Positions 20,953 through 35,277 of a DNA stretch of 64,000 nt are shown here, in pieces (position 1 is the first letter of the stretch; each line of letters begins with the position of its first letter). Under the pieces are notes generated by a model. The model did not search any database. It was not told the origin of the DNA and saw only the letters and a list, made by a program, of their open reading frames with translations. Location of the stretch: positions 8,974,312 to 9,038,311 of the forward strand of contig NW_023998422.1 of the NCBI RefSeq assembly GCF_014805625.2. Direction: 5' to 3'. A program made the position numbers and the translations under genes. The DNA is from Glossina fuscipes (Eukaryota; Arthropoda; Insecta; Diptera; Glossinidae).

Positions 20953-23304
20953 TTAAAATGAAACAAATTTCCAAAATCCTCCACAATGACAGTATTTCCA
21001 TCTCTGATACCACGTCTTCAAAGCAGCCGTCTTTGTCATTTTGTTGATGTTATTAATAAAACCGCAACGTGAACAAATCCTTAATGAGCGAACATGAGTG
21101 CCTAAATGCAAATTGCTAACGTCATCTTTTATGCTATGAGAGAATAAAACCTCTTCGTAATGAACGTCTTGTAAATTTAAAGATTCCACACTGGTTTGAA
21201 ATACAAATGGAAATAATTTCGACGTGGCGTTACTATTTAATAAAGTAGTGGGTGTGCTTATGTGTCGTGTTGGTACTAATACTTGTGTTGAAAGCACACT
21301 GCACTCGTCCAGCAAGCTATCGTCAGGTTCACTGGTATTTTGCATTAAACGTGTAAGTAAGCGAAACATTACCGGTAGTACATCGAAGTTGTCTACGGAT
21401 TTCGTATAGATGGGTAGACAATGGGGATTTAATAGACCCCATATACGGATCATTACCAATAGTTCTCTTACACTACTGACGGCGATTACATCACGACATA
21501 TTTCGTAACCATGCCTTTTATTAAACTTTGGTTTCAATACATCTTCGGTCAGTTTATGCAAAATATTCAGAGCTAAGTCGGATACCCATTGTATCAATTG
21601 TTGCAAACTTTGTAAAGTAGCGGGTTCAACTGTAAAATCCTTAGCGTCCAAAACACATAAAACTTTATCGACATCACCTACCGGTTCCGAGAGTATCATA
21701 GACAAATTTTCTGCCGGGCCTTTATCTTGAGAACTTAAATCGGATGGTCGCAGTAAACTTTTAAAGGCAATGGCAATCGCATGCAATGTAATAAGATCAT
21801 CAAAGTCCTGCTGTTTTGTTTGTATACGACAAATATTACTTTTCAACGATAAAAAGTTCGAATAGTAGAAATGCCTGACATAGGCTGTCTGTCGGGAAAA
21901 ATTTTCGGTTAATTTTTCAGTTAACGCTTCCAAGTGAGAGAGATTCAACATAAGTACATCGGCAGCATCTATCCCGGTAATAACCGAATATTCCAAAAGA
22001 CAAACAGGCACAGCTAACGGACTCATCTTATAGTTCTTATCATAATGGCTTGTCGGCACTTGCATGGCATACATTTGTCCCAAATTATCAAATAATATCA
22101 GCAATTGATTCAAGTGTGTGCAGTCCGATGTAAGTAATTTGTATGGAGCACGCATTTGATCCTCAGCCACCCGTTCAAATACTGTCGAACCAATTTTCTT
22201 TAAGCCCGTTTCTAATATTTGCACCGAATTATCGCGTAAAATAGCAAATAACAGCAGAGATTCTGTGGGCAATTTACTTAAACTCAAATCGCATACGCGC
22301 GACGTTAAAGACAGCTTGGCTGTAATCTCCCATTGCTCCCACTGCATGAAATCGCTTTTGTTCTTTTGCAGAAGTTTATGAACTTGTTGATGCTTTTTTA
22401 TAAGATTCCATTGCTCGATAAAGCTTCCTTCTATACAGTCATACACCACAAAAGCTACTTCCTCACAATTAACGGTACGCCAATGGACCACAGATATCTC
22501 TTTGTTCTCGTTGTCTGCCCTTTGCAAAAATATACTGGCCATTGCACCGCATTTGAGATTCAAGGTATCGTCCTGTTCACGTTCTACACCAATTTTGAAG
22601 CAACTAATTCGAGGTTCACTCCAATTGTTAATGGCGACATTAAAGCGTCCAGTAGGGCAATATGAAATGCTACAATGAGTAATAAAACAGCGTGATAAGC
22701 CAATGCTGTTTGTGAAGATATTTAATTCAGACGGTGACGCTGAATTTGTTGTCTCCGCATTCATTGGTAGGCGAGGAATTGTAAAAACGCCCATTAGACC
22801 AGAGGCGGTTAAAAGGAAACATCCCTCGACAGGAGAACAACCAAAATAGGCCAACGTAGGCCTTTGATCTAAGCGTTCGTATTTATCTGAATAATTCTGC
22901 AAATCCTTTTTTTGCATATTGAAGTAGGTTGCTTTAGAGTTGTGGAAAAATTTCACATTTATTATTTCTTCGCAAGGCAAGTTAACGGTATATAGTAGAA
23001 ACCAGCTATTCATACAATTGGCTTTCATGCCCCAAATTTCCGCTAAGCCGTGCTTATATCCAATTAATAATAATTCGCCGGTGGGATTCCATTCTAACAC
23101 ACTCGCTACGGCTTTAGAAGAACATATCTTATAATTTTGCCATGGTTTCACAATATCACATATATATATTTGACTGTATAGATTTTGATGCACACAAAAT
23201 ACAACTAGATTTTTTTTTGATATTCTACATAAAACACTATTTTGCAAAAGAACGTTACCTTCTTTGCAGCCACAAACACTTTGCACTTTATATAATATAG
23301 TCAT
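20953..23304 (-). CDS. MED16: Mediator complex subunit 16
   Basis: Tail-module subunit of Mediator, bridging activators and RNA polymerase II in the nucleus. Uninterrupted 783-codon frame, close to the fly protein's size. The N-terminal ~350 residues are WD40/beta-propeller-like, with VASVLEWNPTGELLLIGYKHG and a following AEIWGM, PTLAYFGCSPVEGCFLL and SYCPTGRFNVAINNW. The central part is helical (SLQQLIQWVSDLALNILHKL). The C-terminus has a Cys pair C744-x2-C747 (ICSRCGF) and C772-x-C774 (KYCHCGGFW), the small zinc-binding end typical of MED16. The start is the first ATG of the frame, preceded closely by AT-rich sequence; the divergent YME1L gene begins 880 bp away. No truncation or stop is seen. 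Confidence 0.88.
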   Translation of the reverse strand: MTILYKVQSVCGCKEGNVLLQNSVLCRISKKNLVVFCVHQNLYSQIYICDIVKPWQNYKICSSKAVASVLEWNPTGELLLIGYKHGLAEIWGMKANCMNSWFLLYTVNLPCEEIINVKFFHNSKATYFNMQKKDLQNYSDKYERLDQRPTLAYFGCSPVEGCFLLTASGLMGVFTIPRLPMNAETTNSASPSELNIFTNSIGLSRCFITHCSISYCPTGRFNVAINNWSEPRISCFKIGVEREQDDTLNLKCGAMASIFLQRADNENKEISVVHWRTVNCEEVAFVVYDCIEGSFIEQWNLIKKHQQVHKLLQKNKSDFMQWEQWEITAKLSLTSRVCDLSLSKLPTESLLLFAILRDNSVQILETGLKKIGSTVFERVAEDQMRAPYKLLTSDCTHLNQLLILFDNLGQMYAMQVPTSHYDKNYKMSPLAVPVCLLEYSVITGIDAADVLMLNLSHLEALTEKLTENFSRQTAYVRHFYYSNFLSLKSNICRIQTKQQDFDDLITLHAIAIAFKSLLRPSDLSSQDKGPAENLSMILSEPVGDVDKVLCVLDAKDFTVEPATLQSLQQLIQWVSDLALNILHKLTEDVLKPKFNKRHGYEICRDVIAVSSVRELLVMIRIWGLLNPHCLPIYTKSVDNFDVLPVMFRLLTRLMQNTSEPDDSLLDECSVLSTQVLVPTRHISTPTTLLNSNATSKLFPFVFQTSVESLNLQDVHYEEVLFSHSIKDDVSNLHLGTHVRSLRICSRCGFINNINKMTKTAALKTWYQRWKYCHCGGFWKFVSF

Positions 23305-24184
23305 TTTTATAATCTACGTGTCTAACAATAAAAAATTATTAACTTTTCTTCTTAACTAAAATTACAACGAGCTTAATACATTTTGCAAAAAGCAATAATT
23401 ATTTGGCTAGAGTATTGCCAGGTCATATTTATATATAATAAAGTAAAACTTGTAAGAATTGTTGCCGCTTTCAACAATGAAATTTTTTTAGTACATTCAA
23501 ACCAGCGGTCCTAATTCACCACACGAAACCAAGTTTAAGTGTAGCTATATAAAAAATAGTTTTCCCATTGCAATCAAAAAGTATGTTTTTATGCGATGAA
23601 TAAGGACCGCATAAGCGGACATGAGAAGACCGCACAAAATCACATTTAAAGTAAATGCAAATAATTTTTGCAAAGATTGAACTATTAACCACATCGTTTT
23701 CATAAAAGTACATCTCTGGTATGTCTATCAAAAGCCACGTGAACACAAATTTTGAAAGTTTGCAAAAATTTGCATTCACGCACAACGTAGCGTAAGCTTC
23801 ATACACTTCAATACACAAGGATAACGTAATCATTGTGTTTAGCGCTTTATTAATTCAATTATAATATGCTTACACTACTTTTAATTTCCAAGTTAAGTGT
23901 ATAACATGTATGAATATATATCGTAGTTTCTATTACGGAAACAACCCAAAAAACTTTATGTTGGCATCATTGAATGCGCTGTCGTTTTTGAAAGTCCGAC
24001 TTTCTTTTCCTTAAGTCAAAATTTCTTGTTATTTTATTTCGAACTTTAAAAAAAGAAAGACTGTTGTTGTTTATAAAAAATTGTTTGGGAGAGTAATAAA
24101 ATTGGAAAAATAGCCAATTGATCTGTCAGGGCCCTGTAAAACAGGGATGTAAGCGGCAGCAGCAACGCGCACTCGATATTTTCA

Positions 24185-27106
<2,922 letters not shown>

Positions 27107-29372
27107 TGATACCATGTTAGACAAGAAGACGATGGTAATTGTCTTAATTTAATGAATTTTTATTACTTATTAAACGGCAACAATTAGTATATCGAAAATT
27201 TTATTATTATATTATAAAATTATAAAATAGAAAAAATTTTATAAATAGAAAATATATATATATGTATATATATATATATAAACAAGAAAAAGTATCTATG
27301 AAATATTTTTAAAAAACGTTAGTCTGTTCGGTTTATTTGGCTTTAAATACATTTACTCCATAAATTCCATAAAAGAATAGAAAATAATTTAAAGAAAAAT
27401 ATTGACTTATAACGTTAAATTGTTAAGAAAAAAAAATAAAATATTGCAGAAATGATTCGCAGTTTTTGAAATGAATAAAAAAGGAAAAACGGTTTTACTT
27501 TTAAACGAATTTCGTTGGCTTTATGACTTCCATCATCTTTCATAACTTCATCTTAAGCGAATTACGTGTATTTTATGCAATTTTTAAAATAAAATTTTAA
27601 AAAATTTTCATCATCAATTTAACTGCAACAATCTTAATAAATTATTAAAAAAAGAATATAAAAATATTAGAAAAAGGATTTACCCTTTTATTCTTTCTTC
27701 TATTTATGAAATTTATTACATATGAGTTCGCCCAAAAATTGTAAATAGAATATAACATGCAATCGAAAACTTTCAAATGGAAATTTTTAAATAAATAAAA
27801 AACAAAAAGCAAAATATATTTTCATAACTTAAAGCATATGTTTTAAATTATTAGTTGAATAAAATTACAATTTTTATGTGTTGTGGTGTGACAACACCAA
27901 CCAATTTGAAGAAGAATGTCACAGCGAATAAATATCAAATTTTTTTCGAGCTTAAAAAATAAAATCAAAAAAATTAACGTTAAGGAACAACAAATAATAA
28001 AAGCTTATCAAGCCACTGGACATATTCGCTCCGTACTAATGTAAGGATAGCAAGTCATGGTATCTTGTGCTGTTGGAGCTAAATGTCCCTAAATCAAACT
28101 TTTTGCGCAAAGCATCCATGTGTTTTTTCAAGGCTGTACTTCGCAAAAGATCGCCTATATTTTGTCCTAAAGTTTCCAGTACTCGCATCTCATCTATAAA
28201 ACAATCGTATGGATTGGGAACATATGTTTTCGTAACGTCCTCCTAATGGAAGCATGCAATAGCGAAATGGTTGTTTAGGCATAATAAAATTGGCGGGATC
28301 ACAGCCACCAGGGTACAAAACTACTCCAAGATGCAAAGTTTATGTAAAGGAGTACCGCAGAGAGTATTCTCTTATAATTGTCCTTACAATTAACAGACCT
28401 AATCAATTCATATAAACAAAATCAAGGTAAAAAAGAAGAGTGAGTGCGGTCTGCCTACAAACACGCCCATACATGGCAAGGAACTAAAGTAATCTTGTAA
28501 AAAAAGGACGATTTTTTCGTAATCCAAACATTTAAACACATGTCAGCGCCATTCACAAGCTCCCCACAAAAAAACTGATTTGTTGAAATACTAGCTCTGC
28601 TTCCAATGTGTTATAAGCCACAGCTGCTATTCGCAAGAAGCTCTTTAAATTGATTATTTCACTTCTAGTTTGACGATGAGTGCAGTGCACATGATGAAGA
28701 GAAGAGCGAGTAGTAAAAGCCAATTTATAAACGAAGCATTTATTTGATATCAGATCAGACTTTCTTTTTTTTTTTGTCACAATTAAATCACAATAATGCG
28801 TTGACAGAAAACGTTACAACGCAACTCTTTCGAAAATAATTATTTGTCACGTAAACTCTGTAGCCAGTTAAAAAATTGACAACCATCATGCCAGCGCATA
28901 AACAGTCTTCGTTCAAGACCATTCTGAAAAGAACAAATGCATCGTTTAGATTTAGCCATTTATTTCTATGTACCTCATTTACCTCAAAGCTCGGAATTCT
29001 GCTTTAGCTACATGCGATATAACAGTAGATTCCACCAATCAACAAGTGTCACATGCGATGGTACTGAACAAAGAAGAAACAACCATGGATTTATAATAAC
29101 TTTTGAAGATATATAAATTGAAACAGTTGCATTTATTCTGCTAATCAAGTAACCTGCAAAAATGTTGTGATTAAGAAAGATAAGAGAAAATTTGTTAATT
29201 TTTTTATTACCACTAAATTCAGTCAAGAGTATCGAACATCTGCTTTTCCACTAAGGTTCTAATTGGGATAAAATTTTCACTGACGTGATACGCAACTTCC
29301 TTCGGCCCTCTTTCTGGAATGTAAAATATATATTAGCTCATGCAATGCAACACACCCCTGTTCTTGAGACTA
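27107..29372. other. AT-rich stretch with one possible broken exon
   Basis: Contains a (TA)n run at 27249-27282 and many homopolymers. A minus-strand coding-like segment at 28042-28345 is listed separately. Nothing else can be supported. Confidence 0.4.
28042..28345 (-). pseudogene. Unidentified coding-like segment
   Basis: The minus strand reads LGVVLYPGGCDPANFIMPKQ and continues PFRYCMLPL, then in a frame shifted by one base EDVTKTYVPNPYDCFIDEMR with LETLGQNIGDLLRSTALKKH, ending SSNSTRYHDLLSLH and a TAG stop. One extra base near 28249, or an acceptor at TTAG just before GAGGACG, joins the two parts. Composition and codon use look coding, unlike the AT-rich flanks. I do not recognise the family and see no start. 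Confidence 0.35.
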
Positions 29373-31770
29373 CTAAAAGGAATTGAAGGTATTGTAATCG
29401 GATTGAATATAGCTCTTGAGCATATCCAAGTATCTTTTATTATCGTGGTCATTCCATACAGCACAATCGCCTAATTTTCGACTAGAACGTCGATGACCAT
29501 TGATGTAATTCCAAGAAGAACGTAAACTACCGTTACCATATAACTCTTTAATCGCAATAGCTCTATGTGTTCTTTTCGCCTTTCTAACTTCAGACCTCCA
29601 TTCATTCAGTGCTTTCATATATTCAACGTAGTTGGCTGGATTGGCATATTTACTCATTTTTTTCCTTGCAGCTTGGTATTTGCGGAGAAGTGTTGATAGG
29701 GAAGAGTTCCACCAGGGTTAGGGTGAGAAGGACTCAATCTCACGAAAGTTGGTTCTAGTAGACTTGACCACAGACTGAAAGACACTTTGAATTGATGATA
29801 AATCGGAAGGAAGATCAACTTTAGATAGACGGTCCATAAGGAAGTTGCTTGAAATGATATTTTCTATTTTCTTAACGAAATTGTTTCAACTGTGGAATAA
29901 AATGGAAGAGTGCTGGCTTTTGCCAGTGGAAACGCTGGACGAGTTCCAGTTGGATGATAAAATAGTTGAATTCGAGAAAGTTAGATCCAAGACAATGCTC
30001 GCCGTGCGACCACTCCGGTTACAGTGAAAGTTAGTATTGCCATTATTTAAGACACTGAAACTGCAGGAATTAATGACATTTACAAGGATCTTGAGTTTGT
30101 TGGTCGAGACTTGATCGCCATACAAGCAATGTCTAGCATTGAAATCTCCAGCTAGAATCACATTTTGTTCGCCGTCAAGAAAGTCACATAATCTCTGAAT
30201 CTTATCGCGAAAGGTTTGTACATCGAGACTGGGTGGAAAGTAGCGTGATGTTAAGAAAAGATTCGGTTTAAGATTCATGGGTTTGATGATGATAATGTCA
30301 ACAGTAAAGTTGTAGGGAATATGTCTGAAATTGACACCTTTCTTAACTAATATACTAACACTGCCATAGTCATCATTTCGGCATTTGGTGGCCGAACCAT
30401 AATTCGGAACTATAACTTCAAAACAATTTTCATCTTTCAGAAAAACTTCGCTTAAGATGCAGAAATCAACCTCATTTGAGTTCAAGTAAAAATCCAGAAA
30501 CGACAGGTTACGTCGGACGCTTTGGATATTATATTGTAAAAAGGACATCACATTTAAAATTGAGAAGGAACCGCGGCAGATATCCTCGTAGTGCTGGGTG
30601 CTTGAACGGGGCGACAATTGGCACACACATTTTTCCTTCAAGTTCTTTAATAAGATTATGAGGGATCATCGGACGGATAATTTCTTCAATCGCAGAGATT
30701 AATCTTTCAAGTTCTGAGGAACGCAAATAGTTGTTTGAAATTACTGGACGTCGAAGACTTGCTCCTCATGGTTTGGGGGGTGCATTGAGAGAAGGTTTGG
30801 TGGATGAATCGAGAGGACATTTGGAAAGAACCGATTCCCTTTTGACGACAGCATTAAATTTATTCTTGGCTAAAATTTTATTGGCATTATCACTGTCGTC
30901 CTTGCTCGAAATGACAGACGCGTTCCCCAATGGAGGGAAATTGTCATCGTAGGAGACGTCGTCAAGACATTCGAAGCAGTCTGAGGAAAACTTCTCTTTT
31001 ACCTCTTTAAACGAGAGATTTGTAATTGCCATGATCCTGTTGATGTTTGATTCGAGTTCCCTGTTCGGGCAACACTTGCTGAGAGTGTTGCGCTCGTCTG
31101 AACCACAAGATAAGCACTTCCTCGTCTCATAGTTCACACACACTCGGAGACTTCCCACAGTTCAGGCATCTGCTCTCCTTAGATTTGCAGAATTTTGAAA
31201 CGTGATCGTATCGACCACCTTCAAACATTGCTTTAAGGCGGGTAAAAAGTACTCAACCGAAAGATAAAAATTACTATATTTGATTGACTTAGGGAAGGCT
31301 TTCCCTTTGAAGCCGATTCTGGTGCTGGTTGTGGGAATTTGTTGTTGAGATTCTTTCATTGAAAACGGGCAGCGGACTTGATTGGAATATCGGATACGGC
31401 GTGTTTAATTATATCTTCTACACTGTGTATACATGGGATGTTTCCAACGACTTCGAATCTCTCAGTGAACGACCTAGGTGTGTACGCCTTTAAATTCTTT
31501 TTAGTAAAATCGTTATTTGTGACAATACAATTGGCATTGAAAAGCTGCTGACCACTTTTAGTTCTTGTAAGCCGTACATGGTGAAGTCCTTTCAGGTAAT
31601 CGTAAAAAAAGGGATCGGAGTTGATATTCATACGATTTCCTTCTGCGTTTGCGCACGTTTCGACAAAAAGGACGAAATTGCACTTCGACAGGCAGTCGTA
31701 CAAATTGATCCCATATCACCCAAATCAGAGGGCTTGTCGGCTGTCACTGGAGTGGCCCGATGAGCAAAAT
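29373..31770 (-). mobile_element. Non-LTR retrotransposon, gag plus endonuclease, no RT
   Basis: Minus-strand element in the order gag, endonuclease, linker. Gag (about 31703-30700) runs through three frames: KGLHHVRLTRTKSGQQLF, then zinc-knuckle-like Cys clusters (KCLSCGSDERNTLSKC) and an acidic tail. The ORF2 start (30661-29886) carries an apurinic endonuclease domain: FLQYNIQSVRRN, ILSEVFL, VILAGDFNARH, and a C-terminal region with VLDLTFSN. A linker follows at 29760-29373 (PWWNSSLSTLLRKYQAARKK, NEWRSEVRKAKR) with one TAA/TAG interruption. The sequence then leaves the element before any reverse-transcriptase motif. I infer a jockey/I-like element inactivated by frameshifts and by loss of its 3' two-thirds. 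Confidence 0.8.
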
Positions 31771-32791
31771 TTTAATGTGAGATTTTCTATTTGTTTCTAA
31801 ATGCTTTTTATGTGTTTAGAAGCCCGGATATAATAGATGTACCGTCTGAGGAAGATACGCCAAGCACGACTAAGAAGCGTTTCAAACCTGCTTCTTGTTT
31901 ATTACCTAGAAAAGAAACGAATGTACTTATTTATATGTATTTATTTCAACTATGAAATACATTCATTAATCAAATAGAAATAATAAAGAATTTGTTTATA
32001 TTATTTAAATTATTTAAAAAGAAAAGGCTTATCTGACATTCAGATAGGTGACTACCCGTAAGATTTTGCAGAGGAATTGTTTTTTTACTTTTGGCCAGGC
32101 GGGCTTTGTAAAGTAACCAAGTTCAGCAATGAAGTTTTGCTTGTATTCCAACGTCTAGGAGAAAATTAAATTTGTAAATTTTTATAAATTTGTAAATTAT
32201 GTATACAATATATATAAACACCTATGAACTAAATATAACTCCGATTTTATGAAAAATTCACAACTTAAATGCCTTCTCCAACTTTGGGATGTAAGCGAGC
32301 GTCGTCGTGCTTAGACTCATAGTGAACTGACACAAATTAAGCAATTGACACAACAACAAAAGCCGTGCTTGACTGCCTCATCACATCGTTTTATAAGAAA
32401 TAGTAAACATATCTGTGTATGTGCAAACAACTGCTACATAGTCTATATATAGTATGGTACGAAACGTAAGAAATGAAGATCAAAAATGGGAACGACAAAG
32501 TTAATGTGAAAACAATCTTTTTGAAATTGATTAGTGAGAAAAAAATTTTTTAAAATGAGTTTAGGAAATAGAAGCGTTGGTAGTTGGATTTACTTTTACT
32601 TCTTACTCTATAGCTGATTTAATTACAATAATAATAATGCATACAATTATAATTAAAAATTATGTTGAAAGCATTAAGCGAATGAGAAAATTTAAGTTAA
32701 TCCGCATCTTTGAAGTCATCTCACGATTCTTTACTCAGTAATGCCAGTAATTTTAGCATCTACAGTTTACACAACATTGCACTAAAATAAG
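31771..32791. other. Non-coding stretch
   Basis: AT-rich, no supportable gene. An acceptor-like site before 31799 leads into a short plus-strand open segment (SPDIIDVPSEEDTPSTTKKR) that may be part of a lost exon, but nothing joins to it. Confidence 0.35.
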
Positions 32792-32969
32792 TTAATCTCC
32801 GTTCTCCTTCCACGGTCTCTGTCCTCTAACATTCTCCCAATTTTCAATGTCAAGCTTTTTGATTTTCTCAAATTCCCTTTCTATAGTCACGTCTTCGGGC
32901 TTCCTCATGTTTACACCGACCAGCTCCATATCTTCTGGCGTAACAGTTTGCTGCCGGGAACATTTATAT
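32792..32969 (-). CDS. COX16: COX16, last coding exon
   Basis: Cytochrome c oxidase assembly factor of the mitochondrial inner membrane. The exon starts after a CACTAG acceptor at 32970 with one base of a split codon, then encodes 58 residues and a stop. The wording matches the conserved C-terminal half of COX16: PEDVTIEREFEKIKKLDIEN followed by WENVRGQRPWKEN, against the family pattern SLESEYEKIK..DWKNIRGPRPWE. The N-terminal half, with the transmembrane helix and the GGSFGL motif, is not found within the next 2 kb upstream on this strand. Either a long intron separates it or this is a stranded exon of a dead copy. The exon itself is unbroken. Confidence 0.7.
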
Positions 32970-33059
32970 CTAGTGAAATAGGAGCAAATGAATCTTATAA
33001 ATTATATCATGTAAATCAAAAAAAGGAACCTTAACTCGGAAAATTTCTGAAGTCCAAAC

Positions 33060-33227
33060 TTACCATAGGTTTATTAAGTTCTCCCACACTGGTGTAAAGA
33101 AGAATTTCATTCTTTGCGTTTGATTCCACCATAGCCCGTGATGATCCAGAAAATAACGTACGATATGGGGAATAAAAACTTGGCCCAGGCCCGCACCCGC
33201 AAGGGAAATACCAACAGCTCGGCCAAG
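33060..33227 (-). pseudogene. Monocarboxylate-transporter-like fragment (SLC16/MFS)
   Basis: The minus frame reads LGRAVGISLAGAGLGQVFIP then HIVRYFLDHHG. This is the conserved segment of MCT transporters around transmembrane helices 4-5 (R-G-x-AVGIS..GSG). No splice acceptor lies directly before it and two stops precede it; after the conserved part the frame runs to a TAA without further similarity I can name. I read it as a stranded fragment. Confidence 0.5.
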
Positions 33228-33369
33228 TTTTGAATTGAATTAAAATAACTATTAACGGAGACAAACGGTACTTTGGTAATGTATGCCTACATTTTTTTAA
33301 TTTTGGATTTTAATATACCAAGGAAAGAGTAAGTAGTAAGAACGTACGTATGTTTGGAATGCTCACACG

Positions 33370-33921
33370 TGTTGTCGCTGGCTAGCCTGTCAGAAAAGCG
33401 AACCCGGCTTTAATGCTCGCTACAAAGAGAAACCGCACCAATGTCATTTATGCGAGAAGCGAGTTTCGCGAGTCGAAAACCTTAAAATCCATATACACTC
33501 ACATTCGGGCGAGAAGCCGTACGTATGTGCACACGAGAGTTGTAGCAATTCTTCTGATCGTTTCAAGCACACACGTACACATTCTACGGAAAAGTTTTAC
33601 ATGTGCAAAGTACCTTGTTGCCAGAAACGTTACACCGAGCCTTCATCGTTACGCAAACATGTGAAAACATTTAGACATTCGATACAAATAATGAAATCAT
33701 CTATAGAAACATCAAAGTCCAAAGAATCTGATTATATTAAGCATCGAGAACATATAAAACCGTCTGCATATAAATCATTCATAGGAATATCTTCGAATTC
33801 AATACGTCGCTCTTCGCATGCACAAGACTCCTTTTGCTTGGCTATGGAGAAAATATGCCACGTTAAAGGCAAAAAAATTGACTGTTATTGGTTAAGAGAT
33901 GAAGTTGATGGTCTTACGTAA
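33370..33921 (+). pseudogene. Damaged GLIS-type C2H2 zinc-finger sequence
   Basis: The plus frame reads [60 protein letters not shown] and [20 protein letters not shown]. These are the fingers and linkers of the GLI/GLIS/ZIC class; the wording is closest to the fly sugarbabe/lame duck group. Relative to that class, the second finger has lost its His pair (NARYK runs straight into EKPH) and the fourth has lost four residues between its second Cys and SNSSDR, so neither can fold normally. The frame nevertheless stays open to 33921, with a Ser/Lys-rich tail. No start or other domain is seen. It is probably a decayed paralogous copy, but an expressed diverged gene is possible. Confidence 0.55.
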
Positions 33922-34249
33922 CTTTACTCCCATGACTTTAGCAATAGAAGTTGAATTATCAATGGAATTGGATGTAAGTGGTGAAAAAGCTTTAGATTTA
34001 AGAATTGAACGAAGATAGCAACGATTTACAAGACGTGGGATTATCTTCTATTTTATCAATCTTTTAGTCTGAGATTTTAGTCTTTTGTCTTTAAGGAACA
34101 GAATAAAGAGACTGTTAATTTTTTCTCAACACTAAGCCTCTATTAAAATGTGATCATATAAAAATAAAAAAAAGGTTTATTACTTACAATCAGATTTATA
34201 CTGTAACAACCGACAAGAGTAGTCACTCCTTTTTTTCTTCCAATTTTTA

Positions 34250-34984
34250 TTAATCAAAAAAATTTATGCCGTTCTCATCTGTAAAGAATGTTCGATTATT
34301 CAATTTATATAATCCACCAGCATCTTTGGTAATTTTTAATTCGTAATTAATGGCAATTTCAGCTTTAGTTTTTAAATGACAGGATTCGACTGTAAAGCAG
34401 CAGCTTAAATTATGATCTTCACATAATTGTTGGAGTTTGGATACCCATTTTTTGTAATAGGTGGACATACGTTGCAAATGTTGATGGCAATCCTCCCAAT
34501 AAAATCTATCCAAACCATCTATAGCCAATAGGCCGATATTACTGTTATTCCATATTAAATTTTCCAACTCGGTAAAGGCAATTTCAAATTGTGATAAAGA
34601 GTAACAATTTAGAAGTGTAATCGATTCTAAGCATTTTTGTATTATCTTGCTTTCGTCTTCGGGAGTAAGAGTAGTTTCATGAGTTCGTGTTAACGTACGC
34701 TTTAAGTGGTTGTTGACAAAATTGATCACATCAAATTTGTGTGTTAGATCTATGAAAATAATTTCGCAACAGCTGTCTTGCGGCCAATCAGAAAGCACAG
34801 CGCGAGCCATTATTTGGAAAAGCACCACACTTTTGCCGCTTCCATTTGCTCCCGAAATTTCTACAAGACTTTTTGATTGCAAGCCATCATCGAGAAATAG
34901 TTCCGGCCAAAAATTTGCCTTTGCAAAAGTAGGACGTAAGTTGGAGTTATGACGTACTACCAATTGGTAGCCAGAAGCTATCAT
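34250..34984 (-). CDS. XRCC2: XRCC2, RAD51 paralogue
   Basis: RecA/RAD51-fold protein of homologous recombination; in animals XRCC2 works in the BCDX2 complex with RAD51B, C and D. Uninterrupted 244-codon frame against 280 in man. Walker A is GANGSGKS at 45-52, within LVEISGANGSGKSVVLFQIM. Walker B is LLAIDGLDRFYW near 152-162, matching the XRCC2 wording LLILDSLSAFYW. The protein ends with NRTFFTDENGINFF, equivalent to the family's FFIIGESGVEF. It is shorter mainly after Walker B. The ATG is the first in frame and leaves a short N-terminus. It lies on the same strand as the COX16 exon, with the zinc-finger fragment between. Confidence 0.88.
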   Translation of the reverse strand: MIASGYQLVVRHNSNLRPTFAKANFWPELFLDDGLQSKSLVEISGANGSGKSVVLFQIMARAVLSDWPQDSCCEIIFIDLTHKFDVINFVNNHLKRTLTRTHETTLTPEDESKIIQKCLESITLLNCYSLSQFEIAFTELENLIWNNSNIGLLAIDGLDRFYWEDCHQHLQRMSTYYKKWVSKLQQLCEDHNLSCCFTVESCHLKTKAEIAINYELKITKDAGGLYKLNNRTFFTDENGINFFD

Positions 34985-35277
34985 GGTGTCTTTTCTTCCA
35001 AAAACAAAATAAAAACTACTTTTGTAACTTTAGCTAACCAAAATTGAATAAATTGTATATTTACACGAATGTGCGCCAAAACTACAGCACAAGATCGCGA
35101 TCTTCTTCTTGCAACCATTTTGCCAAGCATCGTGAAATGATAACTTTATTTTAAATGAACGTTTAAATTCTACCAATTTAAAGGAATTTTTATTAAAAAT
35201 ATGTAAAAAGAAATTGTCGTATTTTCAAATAAAATTTATATTATTAAGTAATTTTCATATATATTTATATTTTTATT
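34985..35277. other. Upstream region of XRCC2
   Basis: AT-rich; no gene visible. It probably includes the XRCC2 promoter, but no specific element is convincing. Confidence 0.3.
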
